A program made the position numbers and the translations under genes. Below the pieces are notes generated by a model. The model had not been told where the DNA came from, did no database searches, and worked only from the letters and a program-made list of their open reading frames with translations. 61,914 nt of DNA from Muribaculum sp. (GTDB taxonomy: Bacteria; Bacillota; Clostridia; Lachnospirales; Lachnospiraceae): NCBI GenBank assembly GCA_023663505.1, contig JAMPHH010000015.1:1-61914 (forward strand). The letters are read 5' to 3'. Positions 33,333-41,905 of this stretch are shown piece after piece. The stretch's first letter is position 1. Every line of letters starts with the position of its first letter.

Positions 33333-34709
33333 TCAATCTCCCGCTGTCTGTGCATTCCAAGGTTCAATATCCGGTTCGCCCTCTCCTTTTAGATAACAAT
33401 TAAAAAATTCAAGAATGATGCCGTTTATTTGGGGAATGAATTCCGACGAATCCACCTCGCCCTTTCCCAGCATTTTCGCCAATGCGGGAGCAAAAAGCGG
33501 CAGATCCGTGAAATCCATATGCTCCGTGCCGTCGAAATGAGCTTCTCTCGCATCAATGGCATTGTCAAGCAAATATTTGTTTACATAGTATGTTTCTTCA
33601 TTAAGATAAGACTCCCAATGGCTTGCATTATCAAGTGAAAGTATCGGTATCGGATAAGGCTCGGGGTTGTAGTCAAGCTTTCCGTCGGTAATGGATATCT
33701 GTTCGCCGAGCATCGTGCCGTCAATGCAGGTTACCGCAGTAATGTCGTCGCGCTCCCTGCCGAGCTGTACCGCTGCCGCGCCTCCGATAGAATGTCCCGT
33801 GAGTCCGATTTTGTCCGTGTCTGTCATTTCAAGCGCCTCGAGAATCTCCGCCTTTTCCTCCTCGGATTCCGTATACCATGCGGCGTCAAGCTGCTTTAAG
33901 TCCTTGGCGTTTTTGATGGTATCAAGCACAAAGTTCTCATCAGCCGTGCGGATAGCCATCCATTCGCATGTAATATTATAATCATCTTCTGTCTCGGTAA
34001 AATCGGAGCTGTACTGCATATTAATGGCAGTCTGCATAAACTCCATGTCAACTATAATTGTTTTGCCCTCCGTGTCCTTTGTAAAGAAAGCGTAATAGGG
34101 GTGGTCTATGCTCGCTACCACGTAGCCGTTGCTTGCAAGCTCCACATACAGCGAATAATTGCTCTGATAATAGCCAAATGAGCCATGAGCGAACAGCACC
34201 AGAGGACAGTCTGCCACATCACCGTCGGGGTAATAGAAGTGAATGGGTATCTCGCGGCAGGAACCGTCGTCTTCGCGAGCTTCAAGTCTGCTGCTGTCGA
34301 TCAGTATTGCCTGAGTTTCCTTTACCTCGTACTGACCGCTTGTCTCAAGTCCTGAATAGTCTGCGAAAATAAAGGCAGGGAAAAGGGAGAAGCCGATAAC
34401 GATAATGCTCATAACCGCGCCGACAATTGCCTTTGCCTTTGCCTTTGTTCTTTCTTTATTTGCACTGCCGCGCTTTATAAGATATGTAATAGCGGATACG
34501 GCAAGGCGTATCCCGAGGATCACGAGGCAGCCCGTGAACCTCCATTTCTGTCCCGTTATCGGCAAAAGCATTACAAGCAGCACGAGGATAAACTCAGCCG
34601 CGCGGAAAAATACTCTGTTTCTGCGCCAAAGGCTTCCGTATTTGGTGAAGCTCATCGCTGTGAGCGCAATTTCCATAACCGTAAAAACCGCAAATAATAC
34701 AACTCCCAT
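33333..34709 (-). CDS. membrane-anchored alpha/beta hydrolase (PAF-acetylhydrolase-like)
   Basis: About 458 residues from the preferred start (MGVVLFAVF, with GAGAGAG upstream); a frame start at 34763 is possible but has no ribosome site. Three to four hydrophobic segments occupy the first 120 residues. The hydrolase domain follows: an oxyanion-type LVLFAHGSFG, the nucleophile elbow GHSIGG, then Asp and the His of FDGTEHMDF. Length and order resemble PAF acetylhydrolase-like lipases/esterases fused to a membrane part. The substrate is unknown. The stop codon touches a hairpin repeat. Confidence 0.8.
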   Translation of the reverse strand: MGVVLFAVFTVMEIALTAMSFTKYGSLWRRNRVFFRAAEFILVLLVMLLPITGQKWRFTGCLVILGIRLAVSAITYLIKRGSANKERTKAKAKAIVGAVMSIIVIGFSLFPAFIFADYSGLETSGQYEVKETQAILIDSSRLEAREDDGSCREIPIHFYYPDGDVADCPLVLFAHGSFGYYQSNYSLYVELASNGYVVASIDHPYYAFFTKDTEGKTIIVDMEFMQTAINMQYSSDFTETEDDYNITCEWMAIRTADENFVLDTIKNAKDLKQLDAAWYTESEEEKAEILEALEMTDTDKIGLTGHSIGGAAAVQLGRERDDITAVTCIDGTMLGEQISITDGKLDYNPEPYPIPILSLDNASHWESYLNEETYYVNKYLLDNAIDAREAHFDGTEHMDFTDLPLFAPALAKMLGKGEVDSSEFIPQINGIILEFFNCYLKGEGEPDIEPWNAQTAGD

Positions 34710-34893
34710 TTTTAAACTCTCTCTATACTTTTCATTTTGTGTTTTCGCTGATGTACTCAACATACATCATGCCACAAAACAAATCAATGGCAAAAATGTA
34801 AGATGCATATTTGAACGGTAAAATGCATAAGCGGGCTTGCGGATTTAAATGCCCTTAAGCGTCAGGTTATAAAATCCACGGCAGAGTTGAAGG

Positions 34894-35439
34894 CTATGGA
34901 CGAAATTTATCCAACAGCTTTGAAGCAGCCACCAAAATACTCGTGCAGGCTATCAGAAACAGCTTTGACGAAGCCCTTTGTAAAGTAAACACAATACTTA
35001 CAGTCAAAATCACTAAAATAATCATGCAGATTCTAGGATAGAAATGTGCTCCATCCGCATCTCTCAGCTTTTCCCTTTTCGCTTCAAGAAATATTATTAT
35101 AACGGAGACGCACAGGACTGACCACGACACATAATGATTCACCTTAACGGAGCTTAATCCTAAAACAAGCGCTAATGTCGCACATGAACATATATAACAA
35201 GCTCCGTAGCTTTTCATGTGAAAGCCCCCCAAAAAAGACCTCAATGGAATGAAGATTGCAAAGAAAATGATTCCTTCTATCATTTTGCCCCAAAGACAGC
35301 ATAAAAATAAGCTCGTAAGCATAGAAAAGCCTATTTCAAGTACCATCTGCACCCCATATTGGTATATGGGATACATTGCCGCTTCTATATATTGCTTTTT
35401 CAGCAAAACGTCAGCTATTTTAATTGATAAATTTTTCAT
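34894..35439 (-). CDS. agrB: AgrB-like accessory gene regulator peptidase
   Basis: A 181-residue integral membrane cysteine peptidase of the AgrB family, which trims and cyclises a peptide precursor (AgrD) in quorum-sensing systems. The catalytic pair is in FHMKSYGACY (His about 74, Cys about 81), inside the usual PLRSFLGGFH loop. About six hydrophobic segments. The start at 35439 is preferred since GGAG lies 6 nt upstream. I find no AgrD-like ORF in the gaps on either side. Its true substrate may be elsewhere or be a different peptide. Confidence 0.88.
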   Translation of the reverse strand: MKNLSIKIADVLLKKQYIEAAMYPIYQYGVQMVLEIGFSMLTSLFLCCLWGKMIEGIIFFAIFIPLRSFLGGFHMKSYGACYICSCATLALVLGLSSVKVNHYVSWSVLCVSVIIIFLEAKREKLRDADGAHFYPRICMIILVILTVSIVFTLQRASSKLFLIACTSILVAASKLLDKFRP

Positions 35440-35491
35440 GCGATACTCCAAATTTTTGCGTATTTATATAATTGAGCATTGCCCCATCTCC

Positions 35492-36439
35492 CTAAAATCT
35501 GCAGTCTAAAGCAAATTCCTCGAACAATTCCGTCAGTTTCCCGTCAAGCTTCTTCCTCTTATTAGGCTTGTGTACCTGCATACCGCACTCCAACAGCAAA
35601 TCCTCGTCCGTCTGCAATATATACGATATCTTATGGCTGTCCTTGTTGCGCATTTCAATTCGCAGTTTAAATATGCCATGGCTAACTTCCTTCATTTCAA
35701 AGAAATCCGCCTTGCCAAATATCCTCTCCCAGACAGACTCGACATGCGACCTTTCAAGGCAGCAGTCAAGCTCCGCCGCCATAGCCACGAAAAAATCCGC
35801 CGACGATTCCGCGCCATCCTGTGTAAGATACGAAAAGCACTGATAGATTTCGGCTGAGTTGCAGTCCTCGTAATCTTGAAAATGACTATCCTTCGGGTAG
35901 GTGATTGTCAGTTTGCTGTCATCCAATAACTCTATGACTTGTCTGCGCCATGCGTCGGTTTCTTTATGGTCTTTGTAAAACTCCTCTGACGCTTCCAACA
36001 CGTCAATCACAGCCTGACCTAATTTCTCCACATCTGCATCTGACGGCAAATAGACAAGCTTAATAAATTCTGTATATAGTCCACGCTTTGTCTCAGACCG
36101 TTGTAAAGTATAAATTTTATACTGCCCGTCCTCTTGAATCCTGACCCTTCCAAAATGATTATGTTTCCAGAAAGAAACCCAGCTTTTATACTTAGTATTC
36201 CTCTGCCATGCAGCATCACTTTCTTCTGAAGTCATTTCGGACAATGGACTTTCTTTAATAAACTTGACGGCATCCAAAACCGCTCTGCCCACTGATAGGC
36301 TATCCGCCGTATCCGGCATAATGACAGACCAGTCTGCAACAATTGAACCATCCGTTTTATGCTTTATAATAGGAATTACTGCTATACGCCCTTCTCCCTT
36401 GCATATCTCCATTGTTATTGAACATGCAGGAATCGCCAC
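35492..36439 (-). CDS. unidentified 315-aa protein, possible contact-toxin immunity protein
   Basis: The GTG start at 36439 has AAGGAGGG 6 nt upstream, overlapping the stop region of a preceding frame. The protein is soluble, aromatic-rich, and has two halves of about 150 residues (first ending near YLPSDADVEKLGQAVIDVLE). The first half (SVGRAVLDAVKFI, then KYKSWVSFWKHN) reminds me of CdiI/DUF1436-type immunity proteins, but I cannot confirm that by eye. The reading frame just upstream encodes what may be the tail of a toxin, which fits this view. Low confidence on function, good confidence that the gene is real. Confidence 0.75.
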   Translation of the reverse strand: MAIPACSITMEICKGEGRIAVIPIIKHKTDGSIVADWSVIMPDTADSLSVGRAVLDAVKFIKESPLSEMTSEESDAAWQRNTKYKSWVSFWKHNHFGRVRIQEDGQYKIYTLQRSETKRGLYTEFIKLVYLPSDADVEKLGQAVIDVLEASEEFYKDHKETDAWRRQVIELLDDSKLTITYPKDSHFQDYEDCNSAEIYQCFSYLTQDGAESSADFFVAMAAELDCCLERSHVESVWERIFGKADFFEMKEVSHGIFKLRIEMRNKDSHKISYILQTDEDLLLECGMQVHKPNKRKKLDGKLTELFEEFALDCRF

Positions 36440-36452
36440 ACCTCATCCCTCC

Positions 36453-36611
36453 TTATTTTGTGACTCTGTACCACACTTCTATGCCCTTCTCTGCCCATGT
36501 AGCTTGAAATTCGTTCAAAATCTCCAATGTATCCTCTGTTATTATAACATCTGGAAATACTATTTTAAAACCATTTTTGCAGGAAAAGCTTCGCTTCTCA
36601 TGATTCCCCAC
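36453..36611 (-). pseudogene. possible 3' remnant of a (toxin-like?) gene ahead of the 315-aa gene
   Basis: One frame stays open from inside the radical SAM gene, across its stop, to a TAA at 36453-36455. The part beyond the radical SAM stop reads FPDVIITEDTLEILNEFQ followed by ATWAEKGIEVWYRVTK, clearly protein-like. No good start codon or ribosome site precedes it (a GTG at 36609-36611 lacks one). Its stop overlaps the ribosome site of the 315-aa gene, as in a coupled pair. I read it as the surviving end of a gene whose front was replaced when the radical SAM genes arrived. A short real ORF is the alternative. Confidence 0.4.
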
Positions 36612-37816
36612 ATCTTGTCTATATAAGACAAGGTATAAAAATTCTCATAATAGTGATAATAAAACGCCCCTTTCAGCGTAAGACGGTAAGAGCCTTCCTT
36701 TTCAGTAATAAATCCAAGCAATTTCGCAATTTTCAGTTCCAAACCATACAGCCTTATCAGGGATTTTCCAAAAAACTTTTTGAAGTCCTCCGCATTTACC
36801 TCTGTGCTGTATGCAGTCCAGAAAAGCCAGTAGATCATTCTCTGACGCATGGAAAAATGAAGTGTAAGCGATGTGGGAAGCTGTCTGTTGTCAATACGCC
36901 TGCAATATTCTTCAACCGAAAAGGTGTTAATTTTAAACTGTCGTTTTAACAGCGTCGTAGCAGAACATCCAAAACCCAAAAAATTATCTCTGGTCATAGA
37001 AGAATATCCCGCATCACTTTCACTTGAGAACGTCCAGATAGAGCGGCGGACATACCCCTTTTTTAAACAGTAGTTTGTAATCTCGTCCATCAACCTGCGT
37101 TTTTGCTTTTTCCCAATAGCTTCGACCGTGCTTGCCGTAAAAGTAAAATCAATAAAGGGATAAATCGCAATGTGATTTGCGCCAATTGCAAAGGCGATAT
37201 CAATATCCTTCCTCAAATCCTCAAAAGTCTGCTCAGGCAGTGCAAAGATAAAATCCATTGATACAGTTTCAAAATGTACCTTGCTCAACGCTTCTTTTAT
37301 AGCAGAGATATCTATGGCGCCTCTGCCGATAATATCCTGATATTTCCTGCTAAAAGACTGGATTCCGATACTGATTTTGGTTATGCCTGCACATTTCAGT
37401 GTTTCCAACACAGGAACCGTAACATCATTGGGGTGTAACTCTAAACCGATTCCCTCCGTTATAGTGAAATATTCCTTTATTGCATGAACGATTTCCCCGA
37501 TGCGGGAGAGCGCAAGGGCAGGGGTTCCACCGCCAAAATACAAGCTTGTCACTTCCTTTTTGTCAATGCCCTGCTTTCCCACAAGCCGAATCTCCTTTAT
37601 AAGCGCATCTATATAGCGATTGCATTCAGCCTCGGAATATTTCACCTTACAATATGGACAAAAATTACAGATACTTCTGCAGAAAGGAATGTGGACATAC
37701 AACCCAAGATTACTGCATTCCTCAAACGGCAGCTGATTATCATATTCATTGCTAAAAATAAAGGGCTTTATTGAACGGGTAAGCCACATTCTCGTCAGGC
37801 TTGTAATCAAACTCAT
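36560..37816 (-). CDS. radical SAM enzyme, HemW/coproporphyrinogen dehydrogenase-like
   Basis: A 418-residue radical SAM protein. The 4Fe-4S cluster motif is CRSICNFC, preceded by GLYVHIPF and followed by YFGGGTPALAL, the HemW/HemN type opening. The C-terminal part lacks the sure HemN/HemW end signatures, so heme synthesis is not assured. HemW-like proteins also act as heme chaperones or radical methylases. It starts 13 bp after the second radical SAM gene (37830) and is surely co-transcribed with it. The ATG at 37816 has GGGA upstream; the longer frame begins with TTG. Confidence 0.85.
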   Translation of the reverse strand: MSLITSLTRMWLTRSIKPFIFSNEYDNQLPFEECSNLGLYVHIPFCRSICNFCPYCKVKYSEAECNRYIDALIKEIRLVGKQGIDKKEVTSLYFGGGTPALALSRIGEIVHAIKEYFTITEGIGLELHPNDVTVPVLETLKCAGITKISIGIQSFSRKYQDIIGRGAIDISAIKEALSKVHFETVSMDFIFALPEQTFEDLRKDIDIAFAIGANHIAIYPFIDFTFTASTVEAIGKKQKRRLMDEITNYCLKKGYVRRSIWTFSSESDAGYSSMTRDNFLGFGCSATTLLKRQFKINTFSVEEYCRRIDNRQLPTSLTLHFSMRQRMIYWLFWTAYSTEVNAEDFKKFFGKSLIRLYGLELKIAKLLGFITEKEGSYRLTLKGAFYYHYYENFYTLSYIDKMWGIMRSEAFPAKMVLK

Positions 37817-37829
37817 ATGTATTCCCAAC

Positions 37830-38732
37830 CTATATGTATTTCAAGTAAGTTTTCAATGCATCCAAAACAACCTTCGGCTTTCCCTTAAACAACAAAGAAT
37901 ATTCAGCAACAAAGAAAAAACCGCACCTTTCGCACAACCCCGCAATATCAATACACCTCCCGCAAATGCTCAACTGCCCGTTTTCCATAATTACATTTTG
38001 GCGGCATGGAACAGGAAAGCTGTTGTCTATGATATAAGGAAATACACTTTTTAAGTTAAATACCGGCACACCCTCCTTCATTAGCTCTGTTATCACCTGA
38101 CAACACTCCTCCTTATCCCGTCTGCTTAGCTCCAGATTCTGTGTATCCAGATAAGGAGTATGAAAGTTAAAGGAAACTGCCTTAATATTCGGCTCACGCT
38201 TTGCAATGCCGCCGACATCTCTTATATCGTATTTATTAATCTGGTTCACTGCCATATAAAGACAGATATTTGAGGCACTGTTATTCCTGATATTATCCAT
38301 TATCCTGTCAAATGTATCCCCTCTGACAAGATTATGTTTTTCCTTTCCGCCATCAAGACTTACAAGTATAGTATCGGCTTCAGGCACATTCATGGGAAAG
38401 GTTCCATTAGTAACAAGATTGACAATAAAGAATCCCATTTTCTTTGCTTCTATGACAAGATCACGTACATTTTTATGTTGGCTATGCCATAAAAATGTTT
38501 CTCCGCCATAGAGCATTAAGATACGAACTCCCATATTATATAATATTTCCATTTCACTCCTGATGCTGTCATAGCTGTATACAGGAGCCGAATGATCATA
38601 AACCGAACAATGTCTGCATGAGAGATTACATTTATTGGTAAGTATAATGCACCCGATTATGGGCTTTTTATCCTGAAAGATAACGGTTTTTAATCCATAT
38701 TTTATCAGGTAAAGGAAATGTGATATTTTCAT
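37830..38732 (-). CDS. radical SAM protein with C-terminal cysteine-rich (SPASM-like) region
   Basis: A 300-residue radical SAM protein. The cluster motif is CNLSCRHC, then LMLYGGETFLW and VSLDGG as in the MoaA/peptide-modifying groups. The end has CGRCIDIAGLCERCG, enough cysteines for an auxiliary cluster. The start at 38732 (MKISHFLYL) is chosen because the longer frame begins inside a consensus promoter. It heads a two-gene unit with the HemW-like enzyme. Possible roles include peptide or lipid modification; I found no obvious precursor peptide nearby. Confidence 0.85.
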   Translation of the reverse strand: MKISHFLYLIKYGLKTVIFQDKKPIIGCIILTNKCNLSCRHCSVYDHSAPVYSYDSIRSEMEILYNMGVRILMLYGGETFLWHSQHKNVRDLVIEAKKMGFFIVNLVTNGTFPMNVPEADTILVSLDGGKEKHNLVRGDTFDRIMDNIRNNSASNICLYMAVNQINKYDIRDVGGIAKREPNIKAVSFNFHTPYLDTQNLELSRRDKEECCQVITELMKEGVPVFNLKSVFPYIIDNSFPVPCRQNVIMENGQLSICGRCIDIAGLCERCGFFFVAEYSLLFKGKPKVVLDALKTYLKYI

Positions 38733-38787
38733 TTTTGTAATGTTCCCTCGCGGAGTCCTGCTTCCAACACAGTCGTGTCTTTTGACT

Positions 38788-38816
38788 ATTATAATAGGGA
38801 TAAAAGCACTTGTCAA
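38788..38816 (-). promoter_or_regulatory. perfect consensus sigma-A promoter of the radical SAM pair
   Basis: On the minus strand TTGACA (38811-38816) and TATAAT (38788-38793) lie exactly 17 nt apart. They sit just after the MATE gene's stop. Transcripts would start near 38780, leaving a leader of about 48 nt before the start codon at 38732. Confidence 0.85.
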
Positions 38817-38831
38817 TTTCCCTGCTTCCCC

Positions 38832-40199
38832 TCACCACCCCTTCACCGCTTCCCCATATACCCTTGCAAAATACAGATTCCCCACAATCGCCGTGATCGT
38901 CCATGAGCAGACGAACAGCAGATAGAGCGATTCAGGTGTGCCAAAATGCGCAAACACTGTATAAATCCACACCACGCGGAACACGCAGGCGCCCATAATC
39001 ACGGTCACAGTGGGCACCAGACTCTTGCCAAGGCTTCGCGCCGCGGCAATGGCACAGTCCATAAAGGCGGATACGCAATACGAGAGCCCCATGATCCTCA
39101 GCCTGACCATGCCCGCCGCAATCACCGCGCTGTCCGGACTAAACAGCGACAAAAACCGTCTCCCGCAGACCACAAGTCCCACGCCTAGCACAAGCGCGAG
39201 AATAAAGGCATAGAACATGCTGAAAAAGAAGCTTTTTAAAACACGCTTCTTTTGCTTCGCCCCGTAATTCTGCCCTATAAAGCTTCCGCAGGCGGTATAA
39301 AAAGCCGCCATCATGTCATAGACCAAGTTGTCCGCGTTAGCGGCGGCTGAATTGCCCGCCACCATAACCGCGTCAAATGAATTGACACCCATCTGCACAA
39401 ACAGATTCGCCACGTAAAAAATGGCATTCTGCAATCCTGCGGGCACCCCGAGCTGTAGAATCCGCACCGCCCGCTCCCTGTTGACGCGCAGCAGCTCCCG
39501 CCGCAATCCGTAGGACTCCCCACAGACTAATAGATGCCTAAGGATCAGGAACGCCGAGACATATTGCGAGATAATACTGGCAAGCGCCACACCCACAACT
39601 GCCAAATGACACACCAACACAAAAAATAAATTCAACGCCACATTCAACACGCCTGCCACAGACAGATATAATAACGGGCGTTTGGTATCTCCCGCCGCAC
39701 TGAGCACCGCATTTCCAAAATTGTAGAGTGCCAATGCAGGAAGTCCCAACAGATAAATATGCAGATAACTCACCGCCCCTGCAAGAAGCTCCGGTTTCGT
39801 GTGCAGCAGCCGTAAAATCCCATCAGCGGACGACACCCCCGCCACCATCAAAAGCACACCTATCATGCCGCTGAGCAGCAGGGCGGTATGTACGGTTTCT
39901 TCCACGCTCCTTCGGTCTCCCGCTCCCACCGCCAACGCCACCAGTACATTGATTCCACTGGAAAGCCCGATGAGCACTCCGGTATAAAGCGCCACCAAGG
40001 TAGTGGTGGAGCCCACCGACCCTAGGGCGTCGGAGCCCGCGAACCGTCCCACCACAGCCACGTCCGCCATATTAAATAACACTTGCATTATATTTGACGC
40101 CATAAGCGGCAGACTAAAAATCAAAATCTGCTTTGCCAGAGGTCCTCTTGTCAAATCCGATGCCGCCGTTTGGCTCCCATTTTCTGTCGTATTTCCCAT
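38832..40199 (-). CDS. MATE-family efflux transporter
   Basis: A 455-residue polytopic protein with about 12 transmembrane segments in two related halves, the normal MATE size. The N-terminal signatures LPLMASNIMQVLFNMADV and VGRFAG are typical of the NorM/DinF-like clostridial group. Such pumps export drugs or metabolites using Na+ or H+ gradients. The start at 40199 (MGNTTENG) has AGGTG 7 nt upstream. The start region lies 18 nt from the gdhA terminator. Next on the strand are the radical SAM genes, but they have their own promoter. Confidence 0.9.
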   Translation of the reverse strand: MGNTTENGSQTAASDLTRGPLAKQILIFSLPLMASNIMQVLFNMADVAVVGRFAGSDALGSVGSTTTLVALYTGVLIGLSSGINVLVALAVGAGDRRSVEETVHTALLLSGMIGVLLMVAGVSSADGILRLLHTKPELLAGAVSYLHIYLLGLPALALYNFGNAVLSAAGDTKRPLLYLSVAGVLNVALNLFFVLVCHLAVVGVALASIISQYVSAFLILRHLLVCGESYGLRRELLRVNRERAVRILQLGVPAGLQNAIFYVANLFVQMGVNSFDAVMVAGNSAAANADNLVYDMMAAFYTACGSFIGQNYGAKQKKRVLKSFFFSMFYAFILALVLGVGLVVCGRRFLSLFSPDSAVIAAGMVRLRIMGLSYCVSAFMDCAIAAARSLGKSLVPTVTVIMGACVFRVVWIYTVFAHFGTPESLYLLFVCSWTITAIVGNLYFARVYGEAVKGW

Positions 40200-40217
40200 C
40201 TTCATACACCTAAATCT

Positions 40218-40259
40218 AAAATCCCGCATCTATACCGTTTCCGGATACATGCGGGATTT
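40218..40259 (-). terminator. gdhA rho-independent terminator
   Basis: AAATCCCGCAT and ATGCGGGATTT form a perfect 11-bp stem with a 20-nt loop, with TTTT on the minus strand. It lies 53 nt after the gdhA stop and just ahead of the MATE gene's ribosome site. Confidence 0.8.
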
Positions 40260-40275
40260 CTGGTCTGATAAAATG

Positions 40276-40319
40276 ATACCAAGGGAATCGTTACACAATA
40301 CCAAAGGAATTGTTACACG
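40276..40319. repeat. 22-bp direct duplication at the 3' end of gdhA
   Basis: Two adjacent 22-nt units (40276-40297 and 40298-40319) agree at 19 positions. The inner one contains the gdhA stop codon and the codons for the last residues. If the stop were read through or lost, a near copy of the same ending would follow. Confidence 0.65.
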
Positions 40320-41659
40320 ATTCCTTGTGCCGTCATAGCCTCGGCAACCTTCAGGAATCCGGCGATATTCGCCCCTGCCACGTAGTTGCCCTCCATGCCG
40401 TACTTCTTAGCGGCATCATCAAGATTGTGGAAGATATTCACCATGATATTCTTCAGCTTGGAGTCTACCTCCTCAAAGGTCCAAGAAAGTCTCTCGCTGT
40501 TCTGGCTCATCTCCAGAGCGGAGGTAGCCACGCCGCCCGCGTTGGAAGCCTTGCCGGGGCAGAACAGAACGCCATTCTTCTGCAGATACTCGGTAGCGTC
40601 CATGGTTGTGGGCATATTAGCGCCCTCTGCCACTGCGAAGCAGCCGTTTGCAACCAGTGCCTTGGCATCGTCGATGTCCAGCTCGTTCTGTGTAGCGCAG
40701 GGAAGCGCGATATCACACTTCACGCTCCAAACGCCGTGCTCGCCGTTCTTCTTCTCATGATATTCAGCGGAAGATCTTGCAGCGGCATATTCGGTCAGAC
40801 GCGCGCGCTTCACTTCCTTAATCTCCTTCAACAGAGCCACGTCAATGCCCTCGGGATCATAGATCCAACCTGTGGAGTCAGAGCAGGTCACAGGCTTAGC
40901 GCCCAGCTGCTGTGCCTTCTGAATCGCATAGATAGCCACGTTGCCGGCACCGGACACCACAACGGTCTTGCCCGCGATATCCTTGCCATTGCACTTTAAC
41001 ATCTCCTCCACCAGATAGAGCAGACCATAACCGGTAGCCTCCGTTCTCGCCAAGGAACCGCCATAGGACAAGCCCTTACCGGTAAGCACGCCCTCATACA
41101 ATCCTGTCAGTCTCTTGTACTGACCATACATATAACCGATCTCTCTCGCGCCTGTACCGATATCACCCGCAGGCACATCAGTGTCAGCGCCAATATATTT
41201 GTGAAGCTCCGTGATAAAGCTCTGGCAGAATGCCATAACCTCTCTGTCAGACTTGCCCTTAGGGTCAAAGTCAGAACCGCCCTTGCCGCCGCCGATAGGC
41301 AGACCAGTCAGAGAGTTCTTAAAAATCTGCTCAAAGCCAAGGAATTTGATAATACCAAGATTTACGGAAGGGTGAAGTCTCAAACCTCCCTTGTAAGGTC
41401 CGATTGCGGAATTAAACTGTACGCGGAACCCATTGTTGACCTGCACCTGTCCCTTGTCATCCACCCAAGGCACGCGGAACAGCAGTTGTCTCTCGGGAGT
41501 AACCAGTCTCTCCAACAAAGCGTCCTTGCGGTATGCCGCCTCATTCGCCTCAATGACAACTCTCAGGGATTCCAAAACCTCCTTTACCGCCTGATGGAAC
41601 TCGGGCTGTGCGGGATTCTTTGCGACTACAAGATCATAGACCTCATCAACGTATGACAT
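40313..41659 (-). CDS. gdhA: NADP-type glutamate dehydrogenase
   Basis: A 448-residue hexameric-class enzyme that interconverts 2-oxoglutarate plus ammonia and glutamate. Substrate-site signatures are KGGLRLHPSVN, LTGLPIGGGKGGSDFDPKGK (with the catalytic lysine) and PAGDIGTGAREIGYM. The nucleotide-binding part shows VVSGAGNVAIYA. The size and sequence are those of the NADP-linked anabolic form. The start at 41659 has AAAGGAGG in front; the 79 codons upstream in the same frame are leader RNA, since they include the promoter. Confidence 0.96.
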   Translation of the reverse strand: MSYVDEVYDLVVAKNPAQPEFHQAVKEVLESLRVVIEANEAAYRKDALLERLVTPERQLLFRVPWVDDKGQVQVNNGFRVQFNSAIGPYKGGLRLHPSVNLGIIKFLGFEQIFKNSLTGLPIGGGKGGSDFDPKGKSDREVMAFCQSFITELHKYIGADTDVPAGDIGTGAREIGYMYGQYKRLTGLYEGVLTGKGLSYGGSLARTEATGYGLLYLVEEMLKCNGKDIAGKTVVVSGAGNVAIYAIQKAQQLGAKPVTCSDSTGWIYDPEGIDVALLKEIKEVKRARLTEYAAARSSAEYHEKKNGEHGVWSVKCDIALPCATQNELDIDDAKALVANGCFAVAEGANMPTTMDATEYLQKNGVLFCPGKASNAGGVATSALEMSQNSERLSWTFEEVDSKLKNIMVNIFHNLDDAAKKYGMEGNYVAGANIAGFLKVAEAMTAQGIV

Positions 41660-41797
41660 TCTTATGTCCTCCTTTAAAATAATATGTTTATTGCTTTGGG
41701 TACAATAGCGAATTTTCCCCCTTCCACGAGAAAATTCCATATACAAGCGTAGGACATAGTTGTCCCATAGCTTAGACACCTTTGTCCCACGGCTCTC

Positions 41798-41826
41798 ATT
41801 ATATAACATTTTTCTTTTTTTCACAA
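41798..41826 (-). promoter_or_regulatory. gdhA promoter
   Basis: On the minus strand TTGTGA (41821-41826) and TATAAT (41798-41803) are 17 nt apart. The transcript has a leader of about 130 nt in which TGGGACAA occurs twice. I do not recognise a known riboswitch in it. Confidence 0.65.
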
Positions 41827-41905
41827 CACACTTTATTTCATTATATTGTAAAAGTTTTCCATCATTTTTCATGCAGATTGCACAAAAATTATACATGTAT
41901 ACAAT

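Noticed and set aside
34764..34893. Possible AgrD peptide gene next to agrB
   Set aside because: The only minus-strand ORF with an ATG there is 14 codons long and lacks the central Cys and acidic tail expected of AgrD.
41660..41896. N-terminal extension of glutamate dehydrogenase by 79 codons
   Set aside because: The stretch contains the promoter and a strong ribosome site at the shorter start; the extension has no similarity to the family.
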